A stretch of 64,000 nucleotides of DNA from CBDIDH01 sp965277595 (GTDB taxonomy: Bacteria; Planctomycetota; Planctomycetia; Isosphaerales; Isosphaeraceae), in NCBI GenBank assembly GCA_965277595.1, contig CBDIDH010000001.1, positions 1,860,001 through 1,924,000 on the forward strand, in the 5' to 3' direction. This document shows positions 53,845-63,200 of this stretch, piece by piece (position 1 is the stretch's first letter; every line of letters starts with the position of its first letter). The notes beneath the pieces were generated by a model that made no database searches, was not told the DNA's origin, and saw only the letters and a program-made list of their open reading frames with translations. Both the position numbers and the translations under genes were made by a program.

Positions 53845-55602
53845 ATGAGCCGACTCGGATCGATTTGCAGGGCCGCGCGGCGTGCCGGCCCGGTCGCCCT
53901 GGCGATCGCGGCGGCCTTCGGCCCTCTTGTTGCGAAAGGGCAGAATGGGCCGCCTGGTCCCGGTCCCGGTGTCCTTCCCGGGCGCGTCGTCGTTTCCACA
54001 CCCTCGGCGCCGGGTGAGCCGGGAACGGCGGTCGTCGGCGGACCGGTCATCGAGGAGCCGCCGGGGCCGGTTCTGGCGCCCGAGATTCAGGTCGTCCGGT
54101 TTCAAGGACCGGCGGGGGTCAAGGTCGAGGTGCTCGGGCCGAATCCAGAACCGGTTCCCGTGGGGGATGGCCGGGGCCTGCTCAATGTCGGCCTGAAGGT
54201 GGGAACGCCGTACCGGCTCCGGGTCTCGGAACTCCCCGACCGGCCAGGCGCCGAGGTTTTTCCGGTCATTGAGATCGTCGGGCACCTGCACAGGCCGGTG
54301 GGCATTGATCCGGGCAAGTATCCGATCCGGGTCGTCTTCGGGCTCCTTGATTTTGAAGACGTCGTCGATCGCGGCAGGCTGGTCACGCAGGTCATCTATC
54401 TGGAAGACCCCGAACAGGCCCTGCCGATCGCCCTGCCAAAGGACGAAATTCCCGTCGTGAGCCTGAATCCGTCGGAAGAACCGGTCCGCGTGGCCGCGGC
54501 GCTCGGGCGAGTCGTCGCCGTGGTGAGGATGGGGGGGCGTCGACCGACTTCCGACGACCCGGGCTTCGGTGCCCATGGGGTCGACGGACCGGGAGCGGGC
54601 GGACCTTGCCCGTTCTCGCAGGGCGAAGGGGTGAAATGCACGGTCCCGCGCGGGCCGGTTTGCGGGACGCCGCCGCCGCCGGGTCGGACCTGGATGCCAA
54701 AAGACGAATATCTTTGCGACGGCGGCGATCACGGCACGCCTGCGGGATTCAGCGGCGAAGGCGGCCTTGCCGGGATCAATCCCAAGGATGCGGTGATCTC
54801 GTTCGACGACGGCCGGAGAACCCGTGCGCTGCCGACGAACGTCGTCTGCGTCTATGCCCCGAGGTTTTCCGAGGTCCGCACGAGCGTCGGGCCGAACGAG
54901 ACCTTGACAATCGCCCACGCCGTCGGCACGCGGACGATCGAGAAAGAGGCGAGTGAATCGGGTCGGCAGGGACCGAGCCGTCTGACCCAGAACCAGGGGG
55001 CCGAGGCCGCCTTGCATCGAGAACGAGCCTCGGCGTTGGGCTCGCGGGTTCGCGCGGGAGTTCATAGCGAGCTTCAGGCGGCGGTCGGGTTTGATAACGC
55101 GGCCTCGCTCGCGGCGAAGGCGAATGCGCAGCGGGTCGAGCAGTCGAAGATCCGCGAGAAGGCCGCGAGGATGAGTGATCGGACCCGATCGATCGGCATC
55201 AAGACGGCCGAGACCGCCGTGATCACTGGCCTGATCGAAGGGGCCGGGCAGACCGTGATGGCCTGGGTTCCTCGCGAGACCGTGGGGGTCGAGACACCGC
55301 CCAATCGTCCCGGCCTGGCGGTCATCAAGCGCGTGAGCGCCACCGAGGCCCTTCCTGGCGACACGCTCACGTATGTGATCCAGTATCGGAACATGGGCAA
55401 CACGCCGATCCACGACGTCAAGGTCGTGGATAGCCTCTTGCCCCGGCTCGGATACATCAAGGGAACGGCTCTCGGCCCCAAGGGAACCACCTTCTCGGCC
55501 GTCGAGAATGATGCCGGTTCCACCGAGCTGATCTGGATCTTGCCGACGACGCTTCCGCCGGGCGTTGAGGGGCATGTCTCCTTCCAGGCGATCGTTCGAT
55601 AG
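53845..55602 (+). CDS. Large secreted protein with DUF11-type C-terminal domain
   Basis: 585 residues. A signal peptide (PVALAIAAAFGPLVAKGQ) precedes a Pro/Gly linker and a domain shared with the gene upstream (TPYRLRVSELPDRPGAEVFPVIEI ... LDFEDVVDRGRLVTQVIYLEDPE). A Cys-rich middle (CPFSQGEGVKC, CGTPPPPG) and a helical stretch follow. The C-terminal repeat is DUF11-like: AVIKRVSATEALPGDTLTYVIQYRNMGNTPIHDVKVVDSLLPRLGYI. DUF11 domains occur in surface proteins and large adhesins. Duplicated domain suggests a paralogous pair. A long perfect hairpin lies after the stop. Confidence 0.82.
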   Translation: MSRLGSICRAARRAGPVALAIAAAFGPLVAKGQNGPPGPGPGVLPGRVVVSTPSAPGEPGTAVVGGPVIEEPPGPVLAPEIQVVRFQGPAGVKVEVLGPNPEPVPVGDGRGLLNVGLKVGTPYRLRVSELPDRPGAEVFPVIEIVGHLHRPVGIDPGKYPIRVVFGLLDFEDVVDRGRLVTQVIYLEDPEQALPIALPKDEIPVVSLNPSEEPVRVAAALGRVVAVVRMGGRRPTSDDPGFGAHGVDGPGAGGPCPFSQGEGVKCTVPRGPVCGTPPPPGRTWMPKDEYLCDGGDHGTPAGFSGEGGLAGINPKDAVISFDDGRRTRALPTNVVCVYAPRFSEVRTSVGPNETLTIAHAVGTRTIEKEASESGRQGPSRLTQNQGAEAALHRERASALGSRVRAGVHSELQAAVGFDNAASLAAKANAQRVEQSKIREKAARMSDRTRSIGIKTAETAVITGLIEGAGQTVMAWVPRETVGVETPPNRPGLAVIKRVSATEALPGDTLTYVIQYRNMGNTPIHDVKVVDSLLPRLGYIKGTALGPKGTTFSAVENDAGSTELIWILPTTLPPGVEGHVSFQAIVR

Positions 55603-55615
55603 AAGAAGAAAAGAG

Positions 55616-55654
55616 GGCCGAGGACCGATCCAACCCGTGGATCGGTCCTCGGCC
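55616..55654. terminator. Bidirectional terminator hairpin
   Basis: GGCCGAGGACCGATCC (55616-55631) and GGATCGGTCCTCGGCC (55639-55654) form a perfect 16-bp stem with loop AACCCGT. On the minus strand it is followed by CTCTTTTCTTC, so it suits the minus-strand gene ending at 55668 as well as the plus-strand gene ending at 55602. Confidence 0.85.
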
Positions 55655-55667
55655 TGATCTCAAGGCG

Positions 55668-57149
55668 TCAGGCGTCGAAGGCGGTCTTGATGCGGTGGAC
55701 GATGGATTGGAGAACCTTGACGCGGGCCCAGTCCTTGTTGTCGGCCTCGACGAGGACCCAGGGGGCGGCCTCGCTGGCGGTCCGGCCGATCATCTCGCAG
55801 GCGGCGGCCTCGTAAGAGGCCCAGCGGTCGCGGTTCCGCCAGTCTTCGGGCGTGAGCTTGTGTTGCTTGTACGGGGTCGCCTGGCGGGCCTCGAACCGGC
55901 GAAGCTGCTCCTCGGGACTGATCGCCAGCCAGAATTTGAGGACGATCACACCGGCCTCGACAAGCTGTTCCTCAAAGGCGTTGATCTCGCCAAAGGCGCG
56001 CTGCCACTGGTCGGGTCGGGCGAAGCCCTCGACGCGTTCAACGAGCACCCGGCCATACCACGATCGGTCGTAAATGGCGACCCGCCCAAGCGGCGGCAAA
56101 TAACGCCAGAACCGCCAGAGATACGGATATGCCCGCTCCTCATCCGTCGGCGCCGAGACGGAAATCACCTGATAATCGCGGGCGTCCATCGCGGCCGTGA
56201 TGCGTCGAATCGCGCCCCCTTTGCCGGCGGCGTCGGGGCCTTCGAAGACGAGAATCAAGGACCGCTTCTTTTTGCGAAGACGGCGTGTCAGGAGACCGAG
56301 ACGCCCTTGAACCCGTGGCAACTCGCGCTTGTAATCGGCCGGGCTGAGCGCAAGCGAGAGGTCCAGGCTGTTGATGACGTTGACCTCCGTCGGCACGACT
56401 TGCACAGGCTCGGCTCTAGGCGCGGCTGGCTCGTTTTTGAGCCGTTCGAGTCGATCGCGCAGGGCCTTGAGGAGTTCGCGAGCGACGGTGAGGTGACAGT
56501 AGCGGCGGTCCGACCCCTCCACGACCGTCCAGGGGGCATCGCCCGTTCCGGTTCGACGCAAGACGTGCTCGCCCACGCTCCGGTATTCATCGTAGCGGCG
56601 AAAGAGTTTCCAGTCCCTTTTGAAAACCCGCCAGCGCTGGCGAGGGTCGGCCTCAAGCTCCTTGATCCGCACCTTTTGCGCGGCCTTGGATAAATGAAGC
56701 CAGAACTTGACAACAAGAACTCCCTCGCGATTGAGCATCTCTTCCAGATCGACAACGCGGTCGAGCGCCTGGTCTAACTCCGGTCGATCGATCCGGCCGA
56801 AGACGTGGTCGAGCAGGGGCCGGGCGTACCAGGCGCCGAAGGAGATCGTGATGCGACCTCGTCGCGGCAGCTCCTGCCACGATTGCCACATCGGCGGCCG
56901 ACCGCCGTTCTCATCCTTGGGATCGCGCATCGCGTAGGTTTCAATGCCGCGCGCGTCCATCCATTCAAGGAGCAGGTTGACCGCTTCCGACTTCCCCGCG
57001 CCGCCGACTCCGGTGACGATCACGACGACCGAGAGGTCGGCCGCCGCCAGGTCGCGTTGCGCGTCCAGAAGGGCGGCGCGGACCTCGGCCGCCTCGCGTT
57101 CGTAAGTCGCCTTGTCAATCTTGTGGCCAAGCTCGGCTTGCTCGAACAT
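55668..57149 (-). CDS. pap: Polyphosphate:AMP phosphotransferase (two-domain PPK2)
   Basis: 493 residues with two tandem PPK2 domains, the class II layout that transfers phosphate from polyphosphate to AMP, forming ADP. Domain 1 has Walker A GVGGAGKS (47-54) but lacks the DRSWYGR motif (FGAWYARPLL instead). Domain 2 has GPDAAGKG (304-311) and IYDRSWYGRVLVERVEGF, so it carries catalysis, as in Acinetobacter Pap. Cytosolic energy metabolism, drawing on stored polyphosphate. ATG 57149 lies on the minus strand; a terminator closes the unit. Confidence 0.92.
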   Translation of the reverse strand: MFEQAELGHKIDKATYEREAAEVRAALLDAQRDLAAADLSVVVIVTGVGGAGKSEAVNLLLEWMDARGIETYAMRDPKDENGGRPPMWQSWQELPRRGRITISFGAWYARPLLDHVFGRIDRPELDQALDRVVDLEEMLNREGVLVVKFWLHLSKAAQKVRIKELEADPRQRWRVFKRDWKLFRRYDEYRSVGEHVLRRTGTGDAPWTVVEGSDRRYCHLTVARELLKALRDRLERLKNEPAAPRAEPVQVVPTEVNVINSLDLSLALSPADYKRELPRVQGRLGLLTRRLRKKKRSLILVFEGPDAAGKGGAIRRITAAMDARDYQVISVSAPTDEERAYPYLWRFWRYLPPLGRVAIYDRSWYGRVLVERVEGFARPDQWQRAFGEINAFEEQLVEAGVIVLKFWLAISPEEQLRRFEARQATPYKQHKLTPEDWRNRDRWASYEAAACEMIGRTASEAAPWVLVEADNKDWARVKVLQSIVHRIKTAFDA

Positions 57150-57299
57150 GATGGAAGAATCTTCCCAGGCCAGGAGGTCAAGGCGGCCGTCGTTGGCGTC
57201 CCGGGGGTTTTCGACCCCCTGGGCATTGTCACCCGAGCATGGTCCGAGCGTCCAGATGCCGACGTTGAGGCCCCAGACCCTTTCCTTTTTCAGGGACGA

Positions 57300-57584
57300 G
57301 TGATAATAACAATCAAGTCAACAGGATCGAAATTTCGCGATATGTTGGCCTTGAATGTTCGGGCGCTGTTGGTCGTCATCCTCGTTTTGTGTTTGGCGCT
57401 CGGTTGGAAGGTCAAGCGCGTCGGTTTGCGGCGAGGACTCGTCGCGGTGATCCAACGCGGCGGCGGCGTCATTCGCATTTCCACCCAAAACCGCGGCGGA
57501 CTCGCGAGGAAAATTGGCGATTCCGAGGCGTTGCGCCCCGGCAAAGCGTCGAAAACAAAGAACGTTCTGAAAGTTTTTTGTTGA
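57300..57584 (+). CDS. Short membrane-helix protein, remnant of a planctomycete N-terminal domain family
   Basis: 94 residues from GTG 57300 (preceded by AGGGA); ATG 57342 is an alternative. One transmembrane helix with the pattern LNVRALLVVILVLCLALGWKVKRVGLRRGLVAVIQRGGGVIR. This is the recurrent planctomycete start FSLRTLLLVV..LALGWWVRRARRQREAVAAIRRAGGxVxY that normally precedes a long leucine-rich or uncharacterised domain. Here the frame stops about 35 residues later, so it is probably a truncated remnant or a very short member. The downstream 20 bp lead to the convergent TolC-type gene. Confidence 0.5.
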   Translation: MIITIKSTGSKFRDMLALNVRALLVVILVLCLALGWKVKRVGLRRGLVAVIQRGGGVIRISTQNRGGLARKIGDSEALRPGKASKTKNVLKVFC

Positions 57585-57603
57585 GATCAAGCAGTTCGAG
57601 ACG

Positions 57604-59205
57604 TCAAGGCATGATCCGACGTCCAAGAGCCGTATTCAGGGCAAGCATGCCGCGGCGGTGGCGAATCAGGGTCTCGCGATACTGGCGGACGGCCTGATTG
57701 TAGTCTTTGCGGGCGGTATCGGCTTCCAGGGCGGTGATCTCACCGCCGACGAAAAGTTCCAGCGAGTCATCGCGCAGGCGTCGGGCGGCGGGAAGCAGGT
57801 CGCGATCGATCTTGAAAAGTTGTTCGCGGGTCAGGATGTACGCTCGCTCGACTTCGCGAACCTCCGCCTCAACCCTGCGCTCCATCGCGGCAACCTCGTT
57901 GAGCGTCTGGTCGACGTTCAGCCCCGCGCGGGCCACGCCCCCCTGATTGCGGTTGTAAATTGGTAACGGAATCGTCAGGCCAAGCGCCCAGGAGGTCGGG
58001 CTCTTGAGGCCGTTCGGGGTGTTGTCCTGAAACGTATAAGGTTGCGCCAGAAGATACGCATCACCAAACCGATTGGCGCGGGCGAGTCGGACCTCGGCCC
58101 GGGCGCGGGAGACGCCCAGGCGCTGGGCCGCGAGGTCGGGGCGGTGCGTCAAGGCGATCTGGACGAGGTCGCGGGTCGTCGGCGGCGGCGGCGCGACATC
58201 GGCAATCGTGCCGCGGACCCGCAACGTCTCGGCGCTCTCGGTCGGTAGATTGAGCAAGGTGGCCAGAGTGCGTCGGGCGCGGCGCTCGACTTCCTCGGCG
58301 TTGAGGATCGCCAGGTCGGAGGCATCAAGCAAGGCTCGGGCGCGGAAGACGTCGGGGCGGGTGACGTCGGCCTTCCTGTACAACGTTTCGTTGATCGAGA
58401 CCAGACGCTCGATACCCGCCCGGCTCGCCCGAGCGTATCGAATGGCCTCGCGCGCCGAAAGGAGGTCGACAAAGACGGTGTAAAGGTTATCGATCTGGAT
58501 CCGAACGGCGTCCTGATAGAGCGCCTCCTGAACGTTCAGGGTCACCGCGGCCGACGCGGTGCGCGCGCGTCGCTTACCCGAGTAATCAACCGGGTGAGAA
58601 ATGTTCAGGTCGTATTGGGTCTGACCACCGGGCCGATCGCGTGTATACCTGCCGTAGGGAACCAGTTGGGCATCGGCATAGAGGATCGGGTTGGCCCGAA
58701 GACTCGCCGTCAGGACGTCGGCCCTAGAGGCGGGAATCTGCCAGCGGGCCGCGCGAAGTTCCAGGTTTTCTCGAACGAGGCGATCCACGGCGGCGTCAAG
58801 CGTGAGGCCGTCTGGTGGTCCTTCCGACTCGCCCGCGCTGGGGATTTCGAGAGGGCCGTACAGCGGGACCTCGGTGATTTTGAGCCGAGCCGGCGGGGCG
58901 ATTCCTGGAGTCGGCTTGAGATTCATGCCGCCGCCACCGGGCGTGGCGATCGACGTTGGCGCTCGCGAGAACGAAGGGCCGGCCCGGCCGCCGAGAAAGG
59001 CCGGATCGGTCCCCGGCGTCGATCCGAACGGATTGCCCCCCGCGCCCGGCGTCGGGCCGAGCGACGATTTGACCGAACCAGGGTCCTTGCCCTCTTCCAG
59101 AGGTAAAACCGGTGCCTGTCCCCAAGCCTGCTCAAACCCGCCCAACGCGAACGCGGCGAGCAAAACCGGTGTTGTGATCCAGCGCGTCTCGCCTTGTCTC
59201 GCCAT
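57604..59205 (-). CDS. TolC-family outer-membrane efflux protein
   Basis: 533 residues. The signal peptide (TTPVLLAAFALGGFEQAWGQ) and a 110-residue Pro/Gly-rich linker precede an outer-membrane efflux protein repeat domain with LTLDAAVDRLVRENLELRAARW, NISHPVDYSGKRRART, QEALYQDAVRIQIDNLYTVFVDLLSAREAI, and second repeat LTHRPDLAAQRLGVSRARAEVRLARANRFGD ... IPLPIYNRNQGGVARAGLN. Forms the exit duct of RND or ABC exporters; no partner pump genes are next to it. ATG 59205 is preferred to earlier in-frame codons. Confidence 0.88.
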   Translation of the reverse strand: MARQGETRWITTPVLLAAFALGGFEQAWGQAPVLPLEEGKDPGSVKSSLGPTPGAGGNPFGSTPGTDPAFLGGRAGPSFSRAPTSIATPGGGGMNLKPTPGIAPPARLKITEVPLYGPLEIPSAGESEGPPDGLTLDAAVDRLVRENLELRAARWQIPASRADVLTASLRANPILYADAQLVPYGRYTRDRPGGQTQYDLNISHPVDYSGKRRARTASAAVTLNVQEALYQDAVRIQIDNLYTVFVDLLSAREAIRYARASRAGIERLVSINETLYRKADVTRPDVFRARALLDASDLAILNAEEVERRARRTLATLLNLPTESAETLRVRGTIADVAPPPPTTRDLVQIALTHRPDLAAQRLGVSRARAEVRLARANRFGDAYLLAQPYTFQDNTPNGLKSPTSWALGLTIPLPIYNRNQGGVARAGLNVDQTLNEVAAMERRVEAEVREVERAYILTREQLFKIDRDLLPAARRLRDDSLELFVGGEITALEADTARKDYNQAVRQYRETLIRHRRGMLALNTALGRRIMP

Positions 59206-59356
59206 GCGCCCGGACACTCCCCCTTCTCTCTGGAAACGTCTGCGTCCTCCAAAGATATCTCGACTTCCCAGGCGAGGAACATCATTCTTGAGGAAAACCG
59301 TTCCAGTACCTCCAATTCTTGAGGACTTTCCCCAATCTTGACGCTCCCTAACCAGC

Positions 59357-59415
59357 GCTGTTTCCTTCTCGGGAATAACCAACGACCAAGGAAAAATGAC
59401 CGAGAAGGAAACAGC
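59357..59415. repeat. Palindromic element upstream of tolC-like gene
   Basis: GCTGTTTCCTTCTCGG (59357-59372) pairs perfectly with CCGAGAAGGAAACAGC (59400-59415). The centre contains AACCAACGACCAAGG, the same heptad type as the other elements. Further outward, CAG/CTG pairs continue after a mismatch. The outer arm resembles that at 35.5 kb. It lies in a 326-bp gap (59206-59531) between divergent genes, in which no other feature was seen. Confidence 0.75.
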
Positions 59416-59531
59416 CCTGCTTGTCCCGTGCTCTCTCTTTTTTTTCGAAGCGTCCGCCGGTTAAAACAGAAGGGCGATGCCAGGCCAGGGCGCGATCGAT
59501 CGTCCCTTTCGCGAGGCGAGATGAGGGGTGC

Positions 59532-61784
59532 ATGGGGAACGTTGGCTGGAGATCGACGTCGGGGAGCCGCGTCGGACAAGCGGAATTTGCCGAACGCGGC
59601 TGGAAGCGCGACGGGCTCGCCGATTGGGATGAGCGCTGGGAGGATCTTTCGATCCCCGCGCGCAGCGCCATTCTCAATGAAATCAAGGCGCCTCCACAGG
59701 GTTACGGCGGTCACTCGGCCAACTCGGGAACGGCGATCGACAAGCTCAAGCCGGAGGTCGTCAAGGAACTGGCCGCGGCCGGCTTCGTGAAGATTCAACC
59801 CTCGCCCCTGGCGACGAGGCCCGACCGGGTTGTCTGCGGCGAGGCCGCGGCAGACTTTCGGACCCGTGTTCGAACCTTGAACCGCCTTCATCTGCTCGAT
59901 CCGAACCAACCAGGTTCGCTGTCCAAATATATTCACGCGTCCTGTTATCCAGGCCGGCTCGGCTGGTTTGTCTCTTCCATCGTCAACAGCGATGAGCGAA
60001 TCCAACCGTTCGCCGAGGCCGATGCGCTGATGTACCTCAACGCCTCGCGCTGGCCCGAAATTGTACTGAAGGCCATCAACGATCCGATCGCGACTCAGGT
60101 GATCGACCTTCTCTGCGCGTCGGATCAACCTCTGCCGCTCAAGAGTCTGGCGAAACGGTTCAAAACGGCCGAACCCGCGCAGGTTCGCAAGGCCCTGGAT
60201 GCCCTGATCGCTCGTCTCGCGGTTTTTGAAGATCTCGACCCGAAAACGTTCGTCATCAAGGTTGGCCTGCTTCCCGAGGTCCGGGCCAGGATCGCCGCCG
60301 CGGCGACCCGGACCGTTCGCCCCGCGCTCAAGGTCTGTTCAAAACCCGAGTCGATCGGCCTCGAGACCGGCCCGCTCGTGGACGATCTTCGGGCCTTCTT
60401 GCTGGAAGTCGCCAGCGATCCGCCCAGACTCAGACAAGATGGCGAAATCTTCAGCAAGGAGCAGGACCGGTTTCTCGCGGCCCTCGGACCGTCAAGCACC
60501 TGGTCGTCCTCGGTGCTTGGAATCCCAGATGACGATCGCCTCGACCTCGCTTATGGCGAGGCGGAGACACTCAAATTCGTCAAGGATCACAAGGAAGGGA
60601 AGAGTCTTCAACTTCAACTTACTCCGCGCGGTCGGGCGTGGCTGACCGCCGACACAAGAGACCAGTACGCCCAGATTTATGAGGCGTATCGAATACTCCC
60701 GAATAAAGGAGAAGCCCAGTACGACGATGACGCGTTCAGCCTGGATGATTCGGATGAGTTCATTATTCGATACATGACCCCCGAATATACCTACTTCAGT
60801 CGACTCTCCCTCAACGACCGGACTTTTCTTGGCAGTCCGATCGCCGTCGCGCCGTCAAAGCCAGGTAAGAAAGGCTCGGGCGAACCCTCGATCAAGGCTG
60901 TCGAAGCCCTTCGCGAGGCGATCGGAAACGCCTTCCTGGCGCTTCCCGAGGGGGTTTATCACCGCCTTGAGAGCGTGGCGGAACACCTCGCTTTTCGCGA
61001 TCAGAACGTCTTGCTTCTGGGGTCCAAGCAGGAAGACGTGACCATCTATTTGAATAGTCATGTCATTCCGGCGCTCGAAGAGGCTCGCGATGAGGTTGCG
61101 AGGAAGACCATCATCGAACTGGTGAAAAGCCGGTTGATACCGCTCGGCGCCGTTCGACCCGCGATCGACGCCGATGGAAATCTTTGCTTCGCGCGCGCGC
61201 CGCGTCTCGGCGCGTATTTCGGGCTCGCGACCATCCCCGAGGAAGACGGCGGAGTAACCTCGGCCGGGTCGAAGGTCATCATCCAGCCCGATTTCAGCGT
61301 CGTCGTCATCGGCCTGAGCTCCGGGGCGCTGGCCGAGCTGGCCCCCTTTTGCGATCGGTCGGGAACCGGGAGTCATGGGTCGGGGGCCTCGGTCCTGAAG
61401 ATCACCCGCGAGTCCGTAACCCGGGCGATTGCCCAGGGATTGAAGCCCCAGCAGATCCTCGACCGCTTGAAAAAACACGCCAGTCACGACCCGCCCGCCA
61501 ATGTTCTCCGCGAGATCAGCGACTGGGGCGGTTGGGTCAAAACGGTCTCGATTTCACGGCTGACTGTCGTCCGCTGTCCCGACCGCGAGACAGCCGACCG
61601 CGTCGCCGGGGCCTTGAAGCAACATGGCGAACGGCTCAACGAGACAACCCTCGCTCTTGACGCGGAAAAGCTCACGTCCATTGAACGAAATAAGCTCAAG
61701 CTGCACGGCATCCTGATCGAGACCAGGACCAACCTTCCCGCCGCCGCCGCTCCGAAAAGGAAAGCCGCGAAACGTCGATATTGA
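59532..61784 (+). CDS. XPB/Ssl2-like helicase-associated-domain protein
   Basis: 750 residues, no Walker A or DEAD/DExH motif. The C-terminal part (about 560-720) has VIIQPDFSVVVIGLSSGALAELAPFCDRSG, VLKITRESVTRAIAQGLKPQQILDRLKKH and REISDWGGWVKTVSISRLTVVRCPD. This matches the XPB/Ssl2-like N-terminal helicase-associated domain found in actinobacterial and planctomycete proteins. The first 300 residues are helical and include winged-helix-like LKSLAKRFKTAEPAQVRKALDAL. It ends with a basic tail. Role possibly in DNA repair or transcription coupling; uncertain. ATG 59532 follows GAGGGGTGC. Confidence 0.78.
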   Translation: MGNVGWRSTSGSRVGQAEFAERGWKRDGLADWDERWEDLSIPARSAILNEIKAPPQGYGGHSANSGTAIDKLKPEVVKELAAAGFVKIQPSPLATRPDRVVCGEAAADFRTRVRTLNRLHLLDPNQPGSLSKYIHASCYPGRLGWFVSSIVNSDERIQPFAEADALMYLNASRWPEIVLKAINDPIATQVIDLLCASDQPLPLKSLAKRFKTAEPAQVRKALDALIARLAVFEDLDPKTFVIKVGLLPEVRARIAAAATRTVRPALKVCSKPESIGLETGPLVDDLRAFLLEVASDPPRLRQDGEIFSKEQDRFLAALGPSSTWSSSVLGIPDDDRLDLAYGEAETLKFVKDHKEGKSLQLQLTPRGRAWLTADTRDQYAQIYEAYRILPNKGEAQYDDDAFSLDDSDEFIIRYMTPEYTYFSRLSLNDRTFLGSPIAVAPSKPGKKGSGEPSIKAVEALREAIGNAFLALPEGVYHRLESVAEHLAFRDQNVLLLGSKQEDVTIYLNSHVIPALEEARDEVARKTIIELVKSRLIPLGAVRPAIDADGNLCFARAPRLGAYFGLATIPEEDGGVTSAGSKVIIQPDFSVVVIGLSSGALAELAPFCDRSGTGSHGSGASVLKITRESVTRAIAQGLKPQQILDRLKKHASHDPPANVLREISDWGGWVKTVSISRLTVVRCPDRETADRVAGALKQHGERLNETTLALDAEKLTSIERNKLKLHGILIETRTNLPAAAAPKRKAAKRRY

Positions 61785-61875
61785 AGACGCCGAGGGTGCT
61801 CGGTTGCGTCGCGCTTCGAGGTCGAGTAGCCTCTTGTGAAACAAACTTCAATCGCCTCAAAGGGAGGATTCACCG

Positions 61876-63174
61876 ATGAGCGAGCGCCTGAACCGTCGTG
61901 AATTCCTGGGTGGCGTCGCCGCGGTTGGCTCGGCTGCCTGGATCGGCGGGCGTTGGGCGATCGGCGCGCCTTCGGCGAACGAAAAGCTCAACGTCGCCGT
62001 GATTGGCACCGCGGGCAGGGCCGAGGGGAATATCCAGGGGGTTGAGAGCCAGAACATCGTCGCCGCCTGCGATATTGACGACCACCTTCTCGACCGGATT
62101 TCCACGCGGTTTCCCAGGGCGAAGACGTACAACGACTTTCGGAAGATGCTCGAACAGAAGGACATCGACGCCGTCGTCGTGAGCACGGCCGACCACACGC
62201 ACGCGCCGGCAACCTTGATGGCGCTGGGCCTGGGCAAACACGTTTATTGCGAGAAACCCCTCACGCATACCGTTGACGAGGCCCGACGGGTGGCCGAGGC
62301 CGCGACAAAGGCCAGGGTCGCGACCCAGATGGGCACGCAGATCCACGCCGAGAACAATTACCGGCGCGTCGTTGAACTCGTTCAGTCCGGGGCGATCGGG
62401 CCGGTTCGTGAGTGCCATGTCTGGGTCAACGGCAAGTCATGGTCGGGCGGAACGAGGCCGACGGAGACCGTCGAGGTTCCCAAAAACCTGCACTGGGACC
62501 TCTGGATCGGCCCCGCGCCGATGCGTCCTTACAGCCCGATTTACCAGCCGGCGAACTGGCGGCGGTGGTGGGACTTCGGCAGCGGCACGCTTGGCGACAT
62601 GGCCTGTCACTACATGGACCTCCCCTTCTGGGCCCTCGGCCTGAAGCATCCGCTCTCAATCGCGGCCGAGGGACCGCCGGTTGATCCCGAGACGGCCCCC
62701 CCCTGGATCTCGGTTCGCTATGACTTCCCCGCGCGGGGCGAACAACCGCCGTTAACCCTGACCTGGCACGATGGCGCGAAGCGACCGCCGATCCTCGCCG
62801 AGAAGAAGGACGCCGGGGTCGCCCCCTGGGATGCCGGCGTGCTTTTCGTCGGCGACAAGGGGATGCTTCAGGCCGATTACGGACGACACAGGCTCTTGCC
62901 CGAGGCCGACTTCAAGGACTTCACGGCCCCCGAGCCGACGATTCCCAACTCGATCGGGCATCACAACGAGTGGATTCAGGCGTGCAAGACCGGCAGCCCG
63001 ACCACCTGCAATTTCACCTATTCGGGCGCCCTGACCGAGACCGTCTTGCTCGGCAACGTCGCCTATCGGGTCGGTCAGAAACTGGCATGGGACCCCGTCG
63101 CGCTCAAGGCTTCGAACTGTCCCGAGGCCAACCGCTATATCCGCAAGGAATACCGAGCGGGCTGGACCCTTTGA
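61876..63174 (+). CDS. Tat-exported Gfo/Idh/MocA oxidoreductase
   Basis: 432 residues. A twin-arginine signal (NRREFLGGVAAVGSAAWIGG) shows that it is exported folded. NVAVIGTAGRAEGNIQGV is the Rossmann start, HVYCEKPLTHTVDEA holds the EKP catalytic motif, and GTLGDMACHYMDLPFWAL with HDGAKRPP is typical of the planctomycete secreted subgroup. Such proteins are thought to act on sugars released from polysaccharides; some of this subgroup are glycosidase-like. The reaction cannot be given from sequence. A GGGAGG site precedes ATG 61876. Confidence 0.9.
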   Translation: MSERLNRREFLGGVAAVGSAAWIGGRWAIGAPSANEKLNVAVIGTAGRAEGNIQGVESQNIVAACDIDDHLLDRISTRFPRAKTYNDFRKMLEQKDIDAVVVSTADHTHAPATLMALGLGKHVYCEKPLTHTVDEARRVAEAATKARVATQMGTQIHAENNYRRVVELVQSGAIGPVRECHVWVNGKSWSGGTRPTETVEVPKNLHWDLWIGPAPMRPYSPIYQPANWRRWWDFGSGTLGDMACHYMDLPFWALGLKHPLSIAAEGPPVDPETAPPWISVRYDFPARGEQPPLTLTWHDGAKRPPILAEKKDAGVAPWDAGVLFVGDKGMLQADYGRHRLLPEADFKDFTAPEPTIPNSIGHHNEWIQACKTGSPTTCNFTYSGALTETVLLGNVAYRVGQKLAWDPVALKASNCPEANRYIRKEYRAGWTL

Positions 63175-63200
63175 ACCAGCCCCGTCGTCGGCGACTCAGG

